A stretch of DNA of 64,000 nt from Cristatella mucedo (lineage: Eukaryota; Bryozoa; Phylactolaemata; Cristatellidae). Under the pieces are notes generated by a model. That model made no database searches and had not been told where the DNA came from. It saw only the letters and a program-made list of their open reading frames with translations. The stretch covers positions 558,001-622,000 of the forward strand of contig WPIO01000111.1 in the NCBI GenBank assembly GCA_009760855.2. Direction: 5' to 3'. Shown here in pieces: positions 10,850 through 21,261 of this stretch. The stretch's first letter is position 1. Each line of letters starts with the position of its first letter. Made by a program: the position numbers and the translations under genes.

Positions 10850-11612
10850 TTACGTTTCAAAAAACCTTTACTAGATAGCATGAGCTTCATTGTTATACCT
10901 ACTTTAAGCTATTTAACATTGCTAAAATTGGGACCTGCTTTATTAGGGATGCAACATCTAAGCTAGGTCGTGCATTTGTAAAATACAAAATCGACTACTG
11001 TAGCTTAGTACTTGCAAGTCTTCCGGCCTGTGCAATAAGGTGCTAACAGTTAATTTTACACGCCCTGGAGCTTCTCTGCCTTATTATCAGCGTCACTGTT
11101 GCTAAATTACACAACTTGTTGCCCAGGAGCAATGGTTCGAATCTAACAGCATTTCGACTTCAAGGCGTGGGCACATGATGTTCAGTCCATTCATTATCTT
11201 GTACCACTCAGCCAATTCTAGCCAGTTCCAAATCAGGCTGGGAATTGCATCAGCCACTCTTCTGACTCAAGATATTTTGCCGTACCATATGCAAACCTCG
11301 AACACTTTGGGAATTTTAGTTTGTCCCACTCCTTCCGTACTCCATCGCAGCAATCCTGACATCGCCACATTGAAAAAAAGCTAAGAATCCAGTAATCTGT
11401 CAGTATTTGCTGATTCCTTAAGAATCCTATTTAGTGTGATAATGCTGTTATTCGTGATGTTCACGTAATCACAAACCATATGGATTGGACATGCTCCCCA
11501 TACAGCATATTAGTAGTGCTAGAAAGAGAATTAATTCTACGAAGAAACCATATACATGTCTTGAGTTGTCTGAGGGTGATTTATAAGTGCATTATTATTA
11601 TTATTACGTCCT
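10850..11612 (+). pseudogene. Highly diverged family A LINE fragment
   Basis: Plus-strand codons resembling LFNIAKIGTC, DATSKLGRAFV and LASLPACAIR can be read across several frame breaks, followed by a degraded 3' end (TTGTCTGAGGGTGATTTAT) and ATTATTATTATTATTA. Much older than the 17 and 28 kb copies. Confidence 0.65.
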
Positions 11613-11739
11613 AATGTAGCGTCTTTTGCTTTCAGCAAGTCATAACAAAGCAAAAGCCCGTGACCAACTGCTGGCTGTGCATGGTTATATTCAACATCTA
11701 TTCTTCAGCTGTCGAGTGAGGACAACTCATCCAGCTATC

Positions 11740-11965
11740 GTGCAATGGTACTTCCATGCTACTCACCTCCTTGACAATCTTACTGTCATAGCTATGTTTG
11801 TGACTTCTGTTAAGTCGCACTATATCTGTTTGCTACCATAGGCATACCGAAAGCTGCTTCGCGTTGGAGTGTGCCTTGAAAAAATTTTTTCCTGTGCAGG
11901 ACCCACCTAATCTTAATGGCTTTGTCGGGTTACAGATGTGAATACTTAACGTTACATTTAGCTTG
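11740..11965 (+). repeat. Diverged family B LINE 3' tail
   Basis: Contains TACCGAAAGCTGCTTCG and a diverged version of the terminal CACCCACATGGTCTT region (here ACCCACCTAATCTTAATGG). Same sequence at 16,390-16,590 in the paralogous block. Confidence 0.6.
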
Positions 11966-12059
11966 AGCAACTGCTCTGCCTAAACTCCATTTGTCTAGCG
12001 ACCAAGTGGATCGAGTTTGAACTCACTCTTTGGCTAGACTAGTTGCCATGCTTGATTCA

Positions 12060-12960
12060 CAGCATTTGTTAACTGCTTAAAAAGAGATAAGGTTCTCAGA
12101 GAGTGCAATACAAATGCAGAAATTATAATGTTTTAGTAGTAGTTGCCCTGAGTGGACGCAGCTGCCCAGCAGGCTGGAGCAGTGAGGAGGTGCATATGGT
12201 GCACGACTGCTGGTCTCATAGCCAATAAGATGTCGTTTGTTTATACTGCAGCGTCAAATTCGCTATAGGCACCGTGGGCACAGCAGGCTTTTCAACATCG
12301 TCGCCAGCATATGGGTAACCATGGGCCCTGCATTCAAACCCTTCATCAAAGTGAAGCACTGGGGGATGCCGGCTGGGGACGCTTGCCTGCAATAGTGCTG
12401 AGCAAGTCCCGTGATGAAGCTCTAGCTAAAACTCAGTGCCAGCACAAGGGTTTTAATGTTTATGATTTAGAATTGAGGGCAGGCTTTGCCTCTGCCTCAT
12501 TAAATCTGCCCTTGCTCATATTCCGAGCCATAATTAGTGCCTCTTAGGGTGGCGATCTCTTGAGATGGGGTTAGACTTGTGGCTGTTTTGAGATTATGAT
12601 ACTGTCGTTGGTTTATGGCCCATTGTGATTTAAGACAGTAGTATATAAGTGACTGGCAGCAAAGGCCCGGGAGTTGGGTTGAGGACGTCGGGCTAGTAGT
12701 CGCATAGTGGCCTGCTGCAGCTTCTGCCTTAATAAACGTCTTTGAGCCAGCTTCGGTGTTATATGTGGTATCGCATACCTGCCTGTTAGAGAATGTCCAA
12801 TTACAATACTCGATAGACCTCTGAGGCTTCGTGATCATTTGCAGGAACTGGCTGCAGGCAGTAACTCATACGGCCCTGCTTTGACGGCTACGAACACGTA
12901 CCTGACTGCATCTAAGGGGACCGAACTCCTGCAGGACCAATCCGTGTGGCTCTCTGATGC
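12060..12960 (+). repeat. LTR-like repeat (three partial copies in window)
   Basis: Starts in a degraded LINE tail (CAGCATTTGTTAACTGC) and continues as a repeat also found at 16,680-17,290 and 47,376-47,740. It has a TATATAAG box near 12,641 and an AATAAA near 12,731 about 90 bp downstream, an arrangement typical of an LTR promoter and polyadenylation signal. Exact LTR ends and a target duplication could not be set, so this is a tentative call. It encodes nothing recognisable. Confidence 0.45.
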
Positions 12961-13081
12961 TGTTACAGCAGCTCCTGCTGCCGGCTGTTAGCTCCATTAG
13001 AAACCGTCCTTCAAATTCATCCTTCCTTCCAATTATACTGAGTTGATTTTATTTAAATCGAGTACGAACTTTATTTGTTTG

Positions 13082-13118
13082 TATATATATATATATATAT
13101 GGTTAAATAAAGTTCCAT

Positions 13119-13159
<41 letters not shown>

Positions 13160-13203
13160 TATATGTATTTAGATATACGACCATATATATATATATATAT
13201 ATA
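13082..13203. repeat. (TA)n microsatellite, interrupted
   Basis: Three runs of alternating TA separated by short AT-rich spacers. Translating it gives spurious Tyr-Ile repeats on the minus strand. Confidence 0.95.
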
Positions 13204-13214
13204 ATTATGTACGA

Positions 13215-13480
13215 TCAAGTAAGGGATGTCCGGGGGGGAAATATCCGAGAAAAATGTCCGGGGGGGAGAAGAACATCCAAGGGGCAAAAAATGTCCCCTT
13301 TGACCCACCATCCAGCTTTTAGGAACGTGGATGTCGAATTGTGGAAGCAACCATCGTGCTTCTTTTGCAGTAAATGTAAAGTGCTTTCAAAACGACTGAG
13401 TTCTTTGAGGGCACTTTATCACGTTTATTGTGATTATCCTTATTATCATTACTATTGTCAACTCAGTTACCAGCTGATCA
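13215..13480 (+). repeat. ATGTCC cluster plus family A-like 3' tail
   Basis: 13,220-13,305 has repeated GATGTCC/AATGTCC motifs among G-runs. It is followed by a family A-like terminal segment (TTTTGCAGTAAATGTAAAG) whose hairpin arms are AAAGTGC (13,378-13,384) and GCACTTT (13,411-13,417). The same composite is at 18,815-19,075 and, interrupted, at 48,165-53,055. Confidence 0.7.
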
Positions 13481-13780
13481 TCAACACTCGTAGCACCAAC
13501 GAAGAAGTCAGCGCCTCCCTGAGTTCATAATGCCCAGACACCAAAACCAGCTTAGCTACATGAATCACAGTCCAGATTATATTTTAGATGGCCAACGTTT
13601 AACCATCCAATTTAAGAATCTGGTTGAGGCCGACATTCGGCCCGAGCCAGGGCTTCCCAAAGGACTGGAGAGCCCGCATAGCATTTGCTTAGTTTGAGCC
13701 CGAACGAGAACTGATCTGTTGGCTAAAAACTCCCTTGTCATGGGGTAGTGAGCAAAAGAGTAGCACCAGTATGGTGAAAT
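13481..13780. other. No recognised feature
   Basis: Short unique-looking stretch between repeats. I see no ORF of interest, RNA gene or repeat motif in it. Confidence 0.4.
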
Positions 13781-14300
13781 AGCAAGAGCTTCAGGGGAAG
13801 CCAGGAAGCTCTGGGACCAGTGGTGGTGATTCGGCTTTAGAATTGATCTGATACCTGCAGTAGCAGCTGATTGATGTTAGCTGGCCTGTCAACCTCGGCC
13901 ATAATTCTGTAAAAAAAAAATTGTCTGGAACTATTTCGGCATTCAAGCAGGACTGGGTGGCCATTCGGTGGTAAGGCGATGCTATAAATTTTTTACTGCA
14001 ATGACCCAAGGTGCCGAGCCTGATGCTAATACCCGATACGCTCAGGGTCTTTTGTTCGGGTCGGGTCAAGAGCTTCAGGGGAAGCCAGGAAGCTCTGGGA
14101 CCAGTGGTGGTGATTCGGCTTTACAATTGATCTGCTATCTCCAAGAGCAGCTGATTGATGTTGGCTGGCCTGTCCACTTCGGTCCAAATAAATCGTCTGG
14201 AACCGTTTCGGCATTCAAGCTGGGCTGGGTTGCTCAACCGGGCACGAGCTACGGTATGAATTTCTTACTGCAATAACCAAAGGTGGGGGTCCCGATGCCA
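13780..14300 (+). repeat. Local tandem duplication (~280-bp unit, two copies) of repeat X 5' part
   Basis: The unit beginning AGCTTCAGGGGAAGCCAGG occurs at about 13,788 and again at about 14,070, with the following bases (GGTGGTGATTCGGCTTTA, GCAGCTGATTGATGTT) conserved. A single-unit version is at 53,190-53,460. Some minus-strand reading frames here are by-products. Confidence 0.8.
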
Positions 14301-14379
14301 CTAAACTCTTGCCCCATTGTCTCAGCTTGGTATTTAGGAGTCAAGTGGAGCTGCTCCGGGTCTTCTGTTCGGCTCCTCC

Positions 14380-14466
14380 TCTCTCACTCTATCTCTTTTT
14401 CTCTCCCTCCCTCTATCTCGCTCTCTCTCTCCTTCTCTCCTTCTCTCTCTCTCTCTCTCTCACTTT
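14380..14466 (+). repeat. (CT)n-rich microsatellite in repeat X
   Basis: Imperfect CT repeats. The equivalent position in the 53-kb copy of repeat X carries a longer (CT)n at 53,470-53,611. Confidence 0.9.
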
Positions 14467-14489
14467 CTTCCCCATGTCACTCTCTGGCT

Positions 14490-15170
14490 CTCTCCGTCTT
14501 CGGCATTGCTTCGAAGCCGCCAGATTCGTTTTTCTGACAGCCAGGGAGGACGGTGCCTGTTCACCGGTGAATGGCAGGACAGGAGGAGGCAGTGACAGGA
14601 GGATTCGGTGGACACCACCAAATACGGTCATATAGTGCCCGTGCTAGTGTTTTGTGTTTTATTTTGCTCATGTGATCGAGCACGTGGTCTTGCCCTAAGG
14701 ATTTGCCGATGCCAAGTATAAGTACTTCGGTGTGGTGTGGGGAATATTTTTTGTGGTATAGGCTTCGTTGTTTATTTGGGGCGTTCCCACTATAGATGCT
14801 GGTAGCCTAAGTGCAAGGACGTATGTCAGCCGCAAAAGCGCTTGGTGCAGTGTGGGAGGTCTTGCTGCCTTCAAGGTGGAAGCCGAGCCCTAGTTGTCTA
14901 GTCGGGGTTTGTGCTCCGGTTCAGGCTTCTGTGTCTGATTAGGGTCGTTTCCCACGATAGACCTCAGTAGCCCAAGTGTTGGGACGTAGTTCCCTGCACG
15001 AGTGCTAGTGCTGCTGAGAGCCCTGAGGAGTGTTGCGATAAAACTGAGTTATATGCACATCAACATTGTAAGCTTGCTAATAAACCTCTGTACAATCCCC
15101 TATTAGTGAGCATCTCTTTCCAATTTATGCCGCCGACTCACGAGCTCCTGAGTAATGGGAAAAGTAAAAA
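14490..15170 (+). repeat. Repeat X (copy 1), LTR-like dispersed repeat
   Basis: About 680 bp shared with 19,160-21,120 (interrupted by a DNA transposon) and 53,620-54,270. Landmarks are GGATTTGCCGATGCCAAGTA, TTCCCACTATAGATGCTGG, CAAAAGCGCTTGGTG, TTTCCCACGATAGACCTCAG and a terminal AATAAACCTC. The polyadenylation-like AATAAA near the 3' end would suit an LTR, but no termini or internal region were identified. Confidence 0.7.
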
Positions 15171-15414
15171 CACAATTTCTGATTCAGAACTGTGCAACCT
15201 CTCACCTGAATCACTGGGACCGAGAGGTTTGCTGTCAGTCGAAGTTTGCTGACTGCAGCTGAGATCCCCTGCAAATTAAATGAAATAGGTAAGTGAGAAA
15301 CGCATGTTCAGACATTAACGTAGCATGCATGCCTGGGTCTGAAACTAATAACTGGAGAGGTTATATAACTTGAAGATATGTTAAATGTTGGCTGAATCCG
15401 CTTCACAGCCATTG

Positions 15415-15785
15415 TGCTGCACGATATAACCTTGACCTGCAGTGCATCACCGACTCAGTCAGAAGACCGGCTATTCTTGGAGCTGCAGACTACAGATGAT
15501 TGGCTGTACCTAGGCCAATAGACCCCTGCCAAGGCCACACCAGCTACAGCTGATCAGGACTGATCGGAGCAAGATCAGGAAGAAAAGCCAGATTAATATG
15601 TGTGATGGCTTGCTCAGCCACTAGTATTAATTCAGGACTAGTATATATTGGACCCGCTTGTTGTTTGTTCGTTGTCCGTATTTGAATACGGTCCACGTTC
15701 TGTTTGTCGGCTGCGTTAATAAATCATAGTAATTTTCTCGACCATTGACTGGTGGCTTCACGACAGCACTGCGTCTCACATTAAA
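15415..15785 (+). repeat. Possible solo LTR
   Basis: A TATATATT box near 15,641, AATAAA near 15,718, TGTG near the left end and an ACA end near 15,784 suggest a solo LTR. I found no clear target duplication and no second copy, so confidence is low. The flanks (15,170-15,415 and 15,785-16,200) show nothing recognisable. Confidence 0.3.
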
Positions 15786-16374
15786 CACCCGACTACGTAC
15801 AAAGAGTTACCTGTTTAGACCATTACATCTTCAAGGTACATTTATCAGATGCAGTAATGCCCGAAGGTAAGTTGCTTGCTCTTCAAGACCGAGGACACAG
15901 ATTCAAATTATGCAGTACGTAATTCTGTATTGCCTACTGAAAGTGGTGGTGACAAACATTAGTGCTATTCTACCAATATAAAAATGAGGCTGTTACATCA
16001 CTGAATACTTATTGATAGATAGGGCTGGTTTAACATAGATCAGGATTATGTGCCGATGGAGATGCATCAAGGAACTTTGGTGCCATCCAGAAACCAAGAC
16101 GTATGGAATGACATTTGAACGCCGGTCATACTTCATTGGATACTGTGAAAAACTTTAGGTTCCGAAGCACTTACTCCTATTCATACAGGATGGCCTCTCG
16201 GTACACTAAAGCGTTTTGGCTGTAGCCTGCTTTAACACAACCACTTCCCTACTGGTTTTTGCGACCAAATGGCAGCCCATCTTGGTCAGGGGCAGTTGGT
16301 TAAGCGGATGGAGACTAACTTCTGCCAGAGATAAGAGTGAGCAACAGCTGCACTTAAGTACGACAATTATCCGA

Positions 16375-17290
16375 TTGCAGACCTGCACATCCTTGACACT
16401 CTTACTGACGTAGCTATGCTCATAAGTTCTGTTAGGTAAGACTATAGTTTGGTCGCTACCATAGGCATACCGAAAGCTGCTTTGCGTTGGAGTGTGCCTT
16501 GAAAAAAAATTTTCCTGTGCAGGACCCACCTAATCCTAATGGCTTTGTCGAGTTAAAGATGCAAATACGTAACGTTACGTTTAGCTGGAACAACTGCTCT
16601 GCCTAAACTCCATTTGTCTAGCGACCAAGTGGATCGAGCTTGAACTCACTTTTTGGCTAGATTAGCTGCCAGCTTGGTTCACAGCATTTGTTAAGTGCTT
16701 AGAAAGAGATTAGGTTATCAGAAAGTGCTATACAAATGCAGAAATTGTAATGTTCTAGTGTTAGTTGCCCTGCGCGGAAGCAGCTGCCCAGCAGGCTGGA
16801 GCAGTGAGGAGGTGCATATGGTGCACGACTGCTGGTCTCATAGCCAATAAGATGTCGTTTGTTTATACTGCAGCGTCAAATTCGCTATAGGCACCGTGGG
16901 CACAGCAGGCTTTTCAACATCGTCGCCAGCATATGGGTAACCATGGACCCTGCATTCAAACCCTTCAGCAAAGTGAAGCACTGGGGATGCCGGCTGAGGA
17001 CGCTTGCCTGCAGTAGTGCTGAGCAAGTCCCGTGATGAAGCTCTAGCTAAAACTCAGTGCCAGCAAAAGGGTTTTAGGGTTAAGAATTGAGGGCAGGCTT
17101 TGCCTCTGCCTCATTAAATCTGCCCTTGCTCATATTCCGAGCCATAATTAGTGCCTCTTAGGGTGGAGATCTCTTGAGATGGGTTCACACTTGTGGCTGT
17201 TTTGAGATTATGATGCTATCGTTGGCTTATGGCCGTTGTGATTTAAGACAGTGGTATATAGGTAACTGGAGGCTAAGACCCGTACTTCTA
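16375..17290 (+). repeat. Paralogue of 11,740-12,660
   Basis: Contains the diverged family B tail (16,390-16,590), the degraded family A tail (16,680-16,745) and the LTR-like repeat up to its TATA box (TATATAGG near 17,255), where a family A LINE interrupts it. The sequence after the LINE (18,630 on) matches 12,960 on. Confidence 0.75.
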
Positions 17291-17299
17291 GAGTACTCC

Positions 17300-18640
17300 A
17301 AGTACTTCTAGAGCGCCTCTCATCTCGCCTGGGCATCACTGGCACTGCTCTGCAGTGGTTTAGGTCCTATCTCAGTGGGAGACTCCAGAGTATTGACGTG
17401 AATGAGCAAAGATCATCTGAAGTACCTCTAAAATATGGAGTACCTCAGGGCTCCGTGCTAGGTCCGGTTCTTTTCACGGTTTATAGTCTCCCTCTTGCTG
17501 ATGTGATTGCCAAGCACAATCTAGGCTTTCACTTCTATGCGGATGACACTCAGTTGTACCTTTGCTTTGATCCCTCCCAGCCTTCGAGCACCTCAAATTC
17601 TCTCAACTCACTTGCTGCATGCATTGATGACATCCACACATGGATGGCAGAAAATTTTCTAAAACTAAACGATGATAAAACTAACTTACTAGTTATGGGC
17701 AAACCCAGTGTGATTCATAGATTGGAAAGGCTGACTCTCAAAATTGGCTCTGCCAGCATATCTCCAGTTGAATCAGCTCGAAATCTAGGTGTCATATTCC
17801 AAAGCGACCTCTTGTTAGACGACCACATCAGCTGCACAGTCAAATCTGCCTATTTTCAGCTTCATAACATTGCTAAAATTCGGGCTTGTTTAGATAAAGA
17901 TACCACGTCCAAGTTGGTTCATGCATTCGTGACATTCCGTCTCGACTTTTGCAACTCACTGCTTACTGGCCTACCAGCATGTGCGATCAGGCGATTGCAG
18001 CTGGTGCAAAACTCTGCAGCTAGGCTTGTCTGTCGTGAGCATTGCAGTTGCCACATTACTCCACTTCTCGCCGACCTGCACTGGCTACCAGTCAAGCAAC
18101 GGATTTACTTCAAGGTTTTGTCGCTCACTTTTAGGTCCCCTCATTCTATGGCTCCAGCCTATCTGTCAGATATACTCACCCATCAGGCCAAGCATCGTAC
18201 CCCCAGCTTTTCGGAATCCAACAGCCTACAAATACCTTGTACAAATCTTAAATACTTTGGACACCATGCATTTAGTTCGTATGCTCCTAAAGTCTGGAAC
18301 TCTCTCTCGACCTGCGTCAAAACATCCCCTGACCTGACCACATTTAAAAGAAACTTAAAAACACACCTATTTAGGACAGCATTTAGTGGGTCCCTGTGAT
18401 TTATCCTTCATGTGCCTATGCGTGCTGACACTGTGCATCCTGCCACTAACCACATTTGCATGCTGACCTTGTGCATGTCACATCTGACCATATTATTCAT
18501 TTTGTTTGTTTTTCAAGCACGATTTTACTTCCCATTCAATTGCATTTCCCTTTGCAACAAATGTAAAGCGCATAGAAAGAGATTAAGTTCTCTGTGGGTG
18601 CTTATCAAGCGCATTATTATTATTATTACAGCAGCTGCAG
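17300..18640 (+). mobile_element. Family A LINE insertion (with 3' UTR and (ATT)n tail)
   Basis: Element body from the truncated RT to the 3' hairpin (AAAGCGCATAGAAAGAG) and ATTATTATTATTATTA. The 5' side carries a short duplication of GTACTTCTAGAG (17,282 and 17,304). It lies inside the LTR-like repeat; compared with 12,660-12,958, about 300 bp of the host repeat are missing at the insertion, so the insertion was accompanied or followed by a deletion. Confidence 0.85.
17302..18399 (+). CDS. Family A LINE reverse transcriptase, 5'-truncated, uninterrupted
   Basis: The longest clean family A frame in the window: 365 codons from VLLERLSSRLG to TFKRNLKTHLFRTAFSGSL with no stop. GVPQGS is at residues 46-51, catalytic FYADD at 78-82, KLNDDKTN at 121-128, and the C-terminal region has LDFCNSLLTGLP and AYLSDIL. 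Typical RT domains of this clade also contain NYRPVSL and LDLSAAFD motifs, and the full protein has an N-terminal endonuclease; all are missing, so this is a 5'-truncated insertion without its own start. The frame is open upstream into flanking DNA. Clean coding sequence suggests relative youth. Product: RNA-templated DNA synthesis at the target site, if it were complete. Confidence 0.9.
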   Translation, partial: VLLERLSSRLGITGTALQWFRSYLSGRLQSIDVNEQRSSEVPLKYGVPQGSVLGPVLFTVYSLPLADVIAKHNLGFHFYADDTQLYLCFDPSQPSSTSNSLNSLAACIDDIHTWMAENFLKLNDDKTNLLVMGKPSVIHRLERLTLKIGSASISPVESARNLGVIFQSDLLLDDHISCTVKSAYFQLHNIAKIRACLDKDTTSKLVHAFVTFRLDFCNSLLTGLPACAIRRLQLVQNSAARLVCREHCSCHITPLLADLHWLPVKQRIYFKVLSLTFRSPHSMAPAYLSDILTHQAKHRTPSFSESNSLQIPCTNLKYFGHHAFSSYAPKVWNSLSTCVKTSPDLTTFKRNLKTHLFRTAFSGSL

Positions 18641-19075
18641 CTGCCAGCTACATTAGAAACCACTCATCTAATTCATCCGTCCTTCCGATTATACCGAGTT
18701 AGTTTTATTTCAATAGATCGAGAACTTTTTTGTTCGTATAGATACATATTTATACGGTTAAATAAAGGTTCATATGTACATATATATATGTAAATATATT
18801 TATATACGATCTAGTAAGGGATGTCGGGGGGGGGAAGTGTGCGAGAAAAATGTTCGGGAGCGAGAAAAACATCCAGTCGAAAAATGTCGCCTGTGACCTA
18901 CCATGGCTACCCACAAGATTGAGCTACAACCAGCTTCTCGGAACGTGGCTGACTAATTGTGGAAGTAACCATGGGGCTTTTTTGCAACAAATGTAAAGTG
19001 CTTGCAAAACGATTGAGATCTCTGAGGGCACTTTGTCAGGTTTATTGTGATTATCGTTATTATCTGTAATATTGT
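18640..19075 (+). repeat. Paralogue of 12,960-13,470 (AT-rich, ATGTCC cluster, family A-like tail)
   Basis: Shares CATTAGAAACC and GGTTAAATAAAG landmarks, a G-rich ATGTCC cluster at 18,815-18,895 and a terminal hairpin with arms AAAGTGC (18,995-19,001) and GCACTTT (19,028-19,034). Confidence 0.75.
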
Positions 19076-19077
19076 CA

Positions 19078-19155
19078 ACTAACAACCACATGGTCTTTAT
19101 GACTTTGTTAAGTTACAGACGGAGATACATTCCATTACATACATTACATTACGTA
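19078..19155 (+). repeat. Family B LINE 3' tail, short copy
   Basis: AACCACATGGTCTTTATGAC...GGAGATACATT followed by ACATT repeats; a minimal 5'-truncated family B copy. Confidence 0.7.
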
Positions 19156-19682
19156 AGACTAGTTTTTCTGACAGCTATGGAAGAGGGCCCCGTTCACCAG
19201 CGAATGGCAGGACCGGAGGACGCAGCGACAGAAGGATTTGTTGGACACCACCAAATACGGTCATATAGCGCCCGTGCTAGTATTTTGCGTTTTATTTTGT
19301 GTGCATGCACGAGCACGTGGTCTTGCCGTGAGGATTTGCCGATACCTAGTACAAGTACTTCGGCGTGGTGTGGGAATAATTTCTTTTGTATAGGCTCCTC
19401 CATTTTTTGGAGCGTTCCCACTATAGATGCTGGTAGCCTAAGTGCAAGGACGTATTTCTGCTGCTAAAGCGCTTGGTGTAATGTGCGAGGTCTTCCTGCC
19501 TTCAAGGTGGAAGCCGAGCACTAGTTCTCTACTCACGGTCTATGCTCCGGTTCGGGCTCGTCCGTCTGGTACTAGGACCAAATGTCCCCGCACGAAATGT
19601 CCCGGACATAATGTGCCTGACTAAATGTCCCAGGACGAAATGTCCACATACAAAAACGTCCCGGACAAAATGTCCCCACATG

Positions 19683-20150
19683 TTTCAATAAATTAATCAT
19701 ATTCATGTTATTTTAAATATAAAATAATTAACAGGCTTCGATATTTCACCAATAAAATGTAGCATGTACAGTTTTAATATTTAATGAAGACTGAAGAGAG
19801 ATTACTTGTAATCATCAGTTTCGACATATACATGTGCAGTTAATCAAAGGCCTCTTTAAATGAAGTCATCTTTAGTTAATGAAAGGTCTCTTTAAATGAA
19901 GCCATGTGCCATAGTTTCATTAATCAAGCAAACTTAAATGATAAGATATCAAAGTTTACAGTTATATTTACTAATGAATGGCTTATGATTCACTGTAAAC
20001 GTATAAATATGTGGAAGTTACAGTGAAGGTTATTATACTAAAAACTGTTTGCTATAGTAGGTGATAGATGTGCAGTGTAATAAATAATTTACAAGATTTC
20101 GAGGTGATTAGTATTTATATAACTGTAAATGTAATTCGACTGTTTAATAA
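19683..20150. other. AT-rich interior of the MULE-like element
   Basis: About 470 bp of AT-rich sequence between the left inverted repeat and the FLYWCH ORF. A partial short repeat (TTAATCAAAGGCCTCTTTAAATGAAG and a near copy about 36 bp on) is visible at 19,843-19,905. No other feature recognised. Confidence 0.5.
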
Positions 20151-20444
20151 ATGAAAAATGAATATTTAAGCAAGATGCTGAAATTCATAACGTCACAGAA
20201 GGGAACCAGGAAGCTTGTAGTCGGAGGATTCTTATTCACGAAGCATAGAAATGGTGCAGATGGAAAAGAAATTTGGCGCTGCGAGGACCGAAACTGTAGG
20301 GTGCGAATTCATACTCTGAATAATGCAATTATTGAGGAAGTTGGAACGCAAAGTCATGCAGTTACCAACGGAAGAGCGTCTGTTGAAGGAGCAAGAAGCG
20401 AAATGAAGAGGCAGGGAAGCTCGGGAAACAGAAGAACCCTGTAG
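20151..20444 (+). CDS. FLYWCH-type zinc-finger protein fragment
   Basis: 97 codons. Residues about 12-71 fit the FLYWCH zinc-finger pattern: an aromatic-rich GGFLF (25-29), IWRC (41-44), C49, RIHT (52-55) and H69. The usual first His of the terminal H-x-H pair appears to be Gln (Q67), so zinc binding may be lost. FLYWCH domains bind DNA and are frequent N-terminal parts of MULE transposases. After residue about 80 the sensible reading continues in another frame (VQRALLAVPVDDAHLLPA) to a stop near 20,605, implying one frameshift. No catalytic core follows. It lies inside the 19,577-20,898 inverted-repeat element, which supports its assignment. Confidence 0.65.
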   Translation: MKNEYLSKMLKFITSQKGTRKLVVGGFLFTKHRNGADGKEIWRCEDRNCRVRIHTLNNAIIEEVGTQSHAVTNGRASVEGARSEMKRQGSSGNRRTL

Positions 20445-21261
20445 ACGCATTGTACAACGGGCTCTGCTGGCTGTACCTGTTGACGACGCCCATCTTCTAC
20501 CTGCTCGTGAGACAACTGGAACTTGGACAACCACAGAGAAAAAAACGCAAGACATACAAGAAAGCATATGGAGCCTTGTTCACCGTGGTTTCTGATTACT
20601 ACAACCGTATCAGAATGCAGCATCTTACTGACATTTCTAGAATCCTTAGAATTGATGTTGTATTAGAAGAGACTGTCTCCAAAACACTGGATATACCTTC
20701 CCACTCTTTTATTTTTATTTCCATCTTGCTTTTAATAAAATCTGTTCAAAATAATATTAATATTACTAATCTAATATCACATGTGATGAAATTTCGTCTG
20801 GGACATTTTGTATGGGGACATTTTGTTCTGGGATATTTTGTCAGGGACATTATGTCCGGGACTTTTGGGTCGGGACGTTTTGTCCTGTCATGGTCCGGCT
20901 TATTAGGGTCGTTTCCCCCCCCCCACATAGACTTCAGTAGCCTCAGTGTGAAGACATATTTCCCTGCACGAGTGGTAGTGCTGCTGAGAGCCATGAGGAG
21001 TGTTGCGATAAAACTGAGCTAGATGCACAGCGACATTGTGAGCTTGCTTCTAAACCTCAGTACAATGCCTTATTTGCAAATTCTATTTCCCATTAACGCT
21101 GCCGACTCACGAACTCCTTAGTAACTGCAAGTAGGTCAGTGCCAGAAATACTAATTTAGTTGCAGCCTACTGATTATTCGTAGGCTAGCACTGAACCGCA
21201 TTCGGTAGTCGGCAACCCAGCTATGCTAGCCGCAAATCAGGCCTACTCTGCCGAGCCTCAG

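Larger units (their letters stand above)
19577..20898 (+). mobile_element. MULE-like DNA transposon, non-autonomous, with long inverted repeats
   Basis: About 1.32 kb bounded by roughly 105-118-bp terminal inverted repeats (19,577-19,682 and 20,780-20,898) made largely of reiterated AAATGTCC/GGACATTT motifs. The flanks carry a probable 9-bp target duplication: CTTATTAGG on the right (20,899-20,907) and its altered form CTGGTACTAGG on the left (19,566-19,576). The paralogous empty site near 54,045 reads CTTATTAGG once. Long TIRs, a ~9-bp duplication and an internal FLYWCH domain together point to the Mutator-like superfamily. No DDE transposase is present, so it would need a transposase supplied in trans. 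Confidence 0.75.
19160..21120 (+). repeat. Repeat X (copy 2), split by a DNA transposon
   Basis: Matches 14,510-15,170 and 53,640-54,270 on both sides of the 19,577-20,898 insertion. The left half ends at TCCGTCT and the right half resumes at CTTATTAGGGTCG; the uninterrupted 53-kb copy reads TCCGTCTTATTAGGG. Confidence 0.8.

Noticed and set aside
13033-13350. Tyr-Ile repeat protein on the minus strand
   Set aside because: Translation of (TA)n microsatellite sequence.
20450-21022. Second protein in the MULE-like element
   Set aside because: This frame runs through the inverted repeat into repeat X; the more protein-like continuation of the FLYWCH ORF is another frame ending near 20,605.
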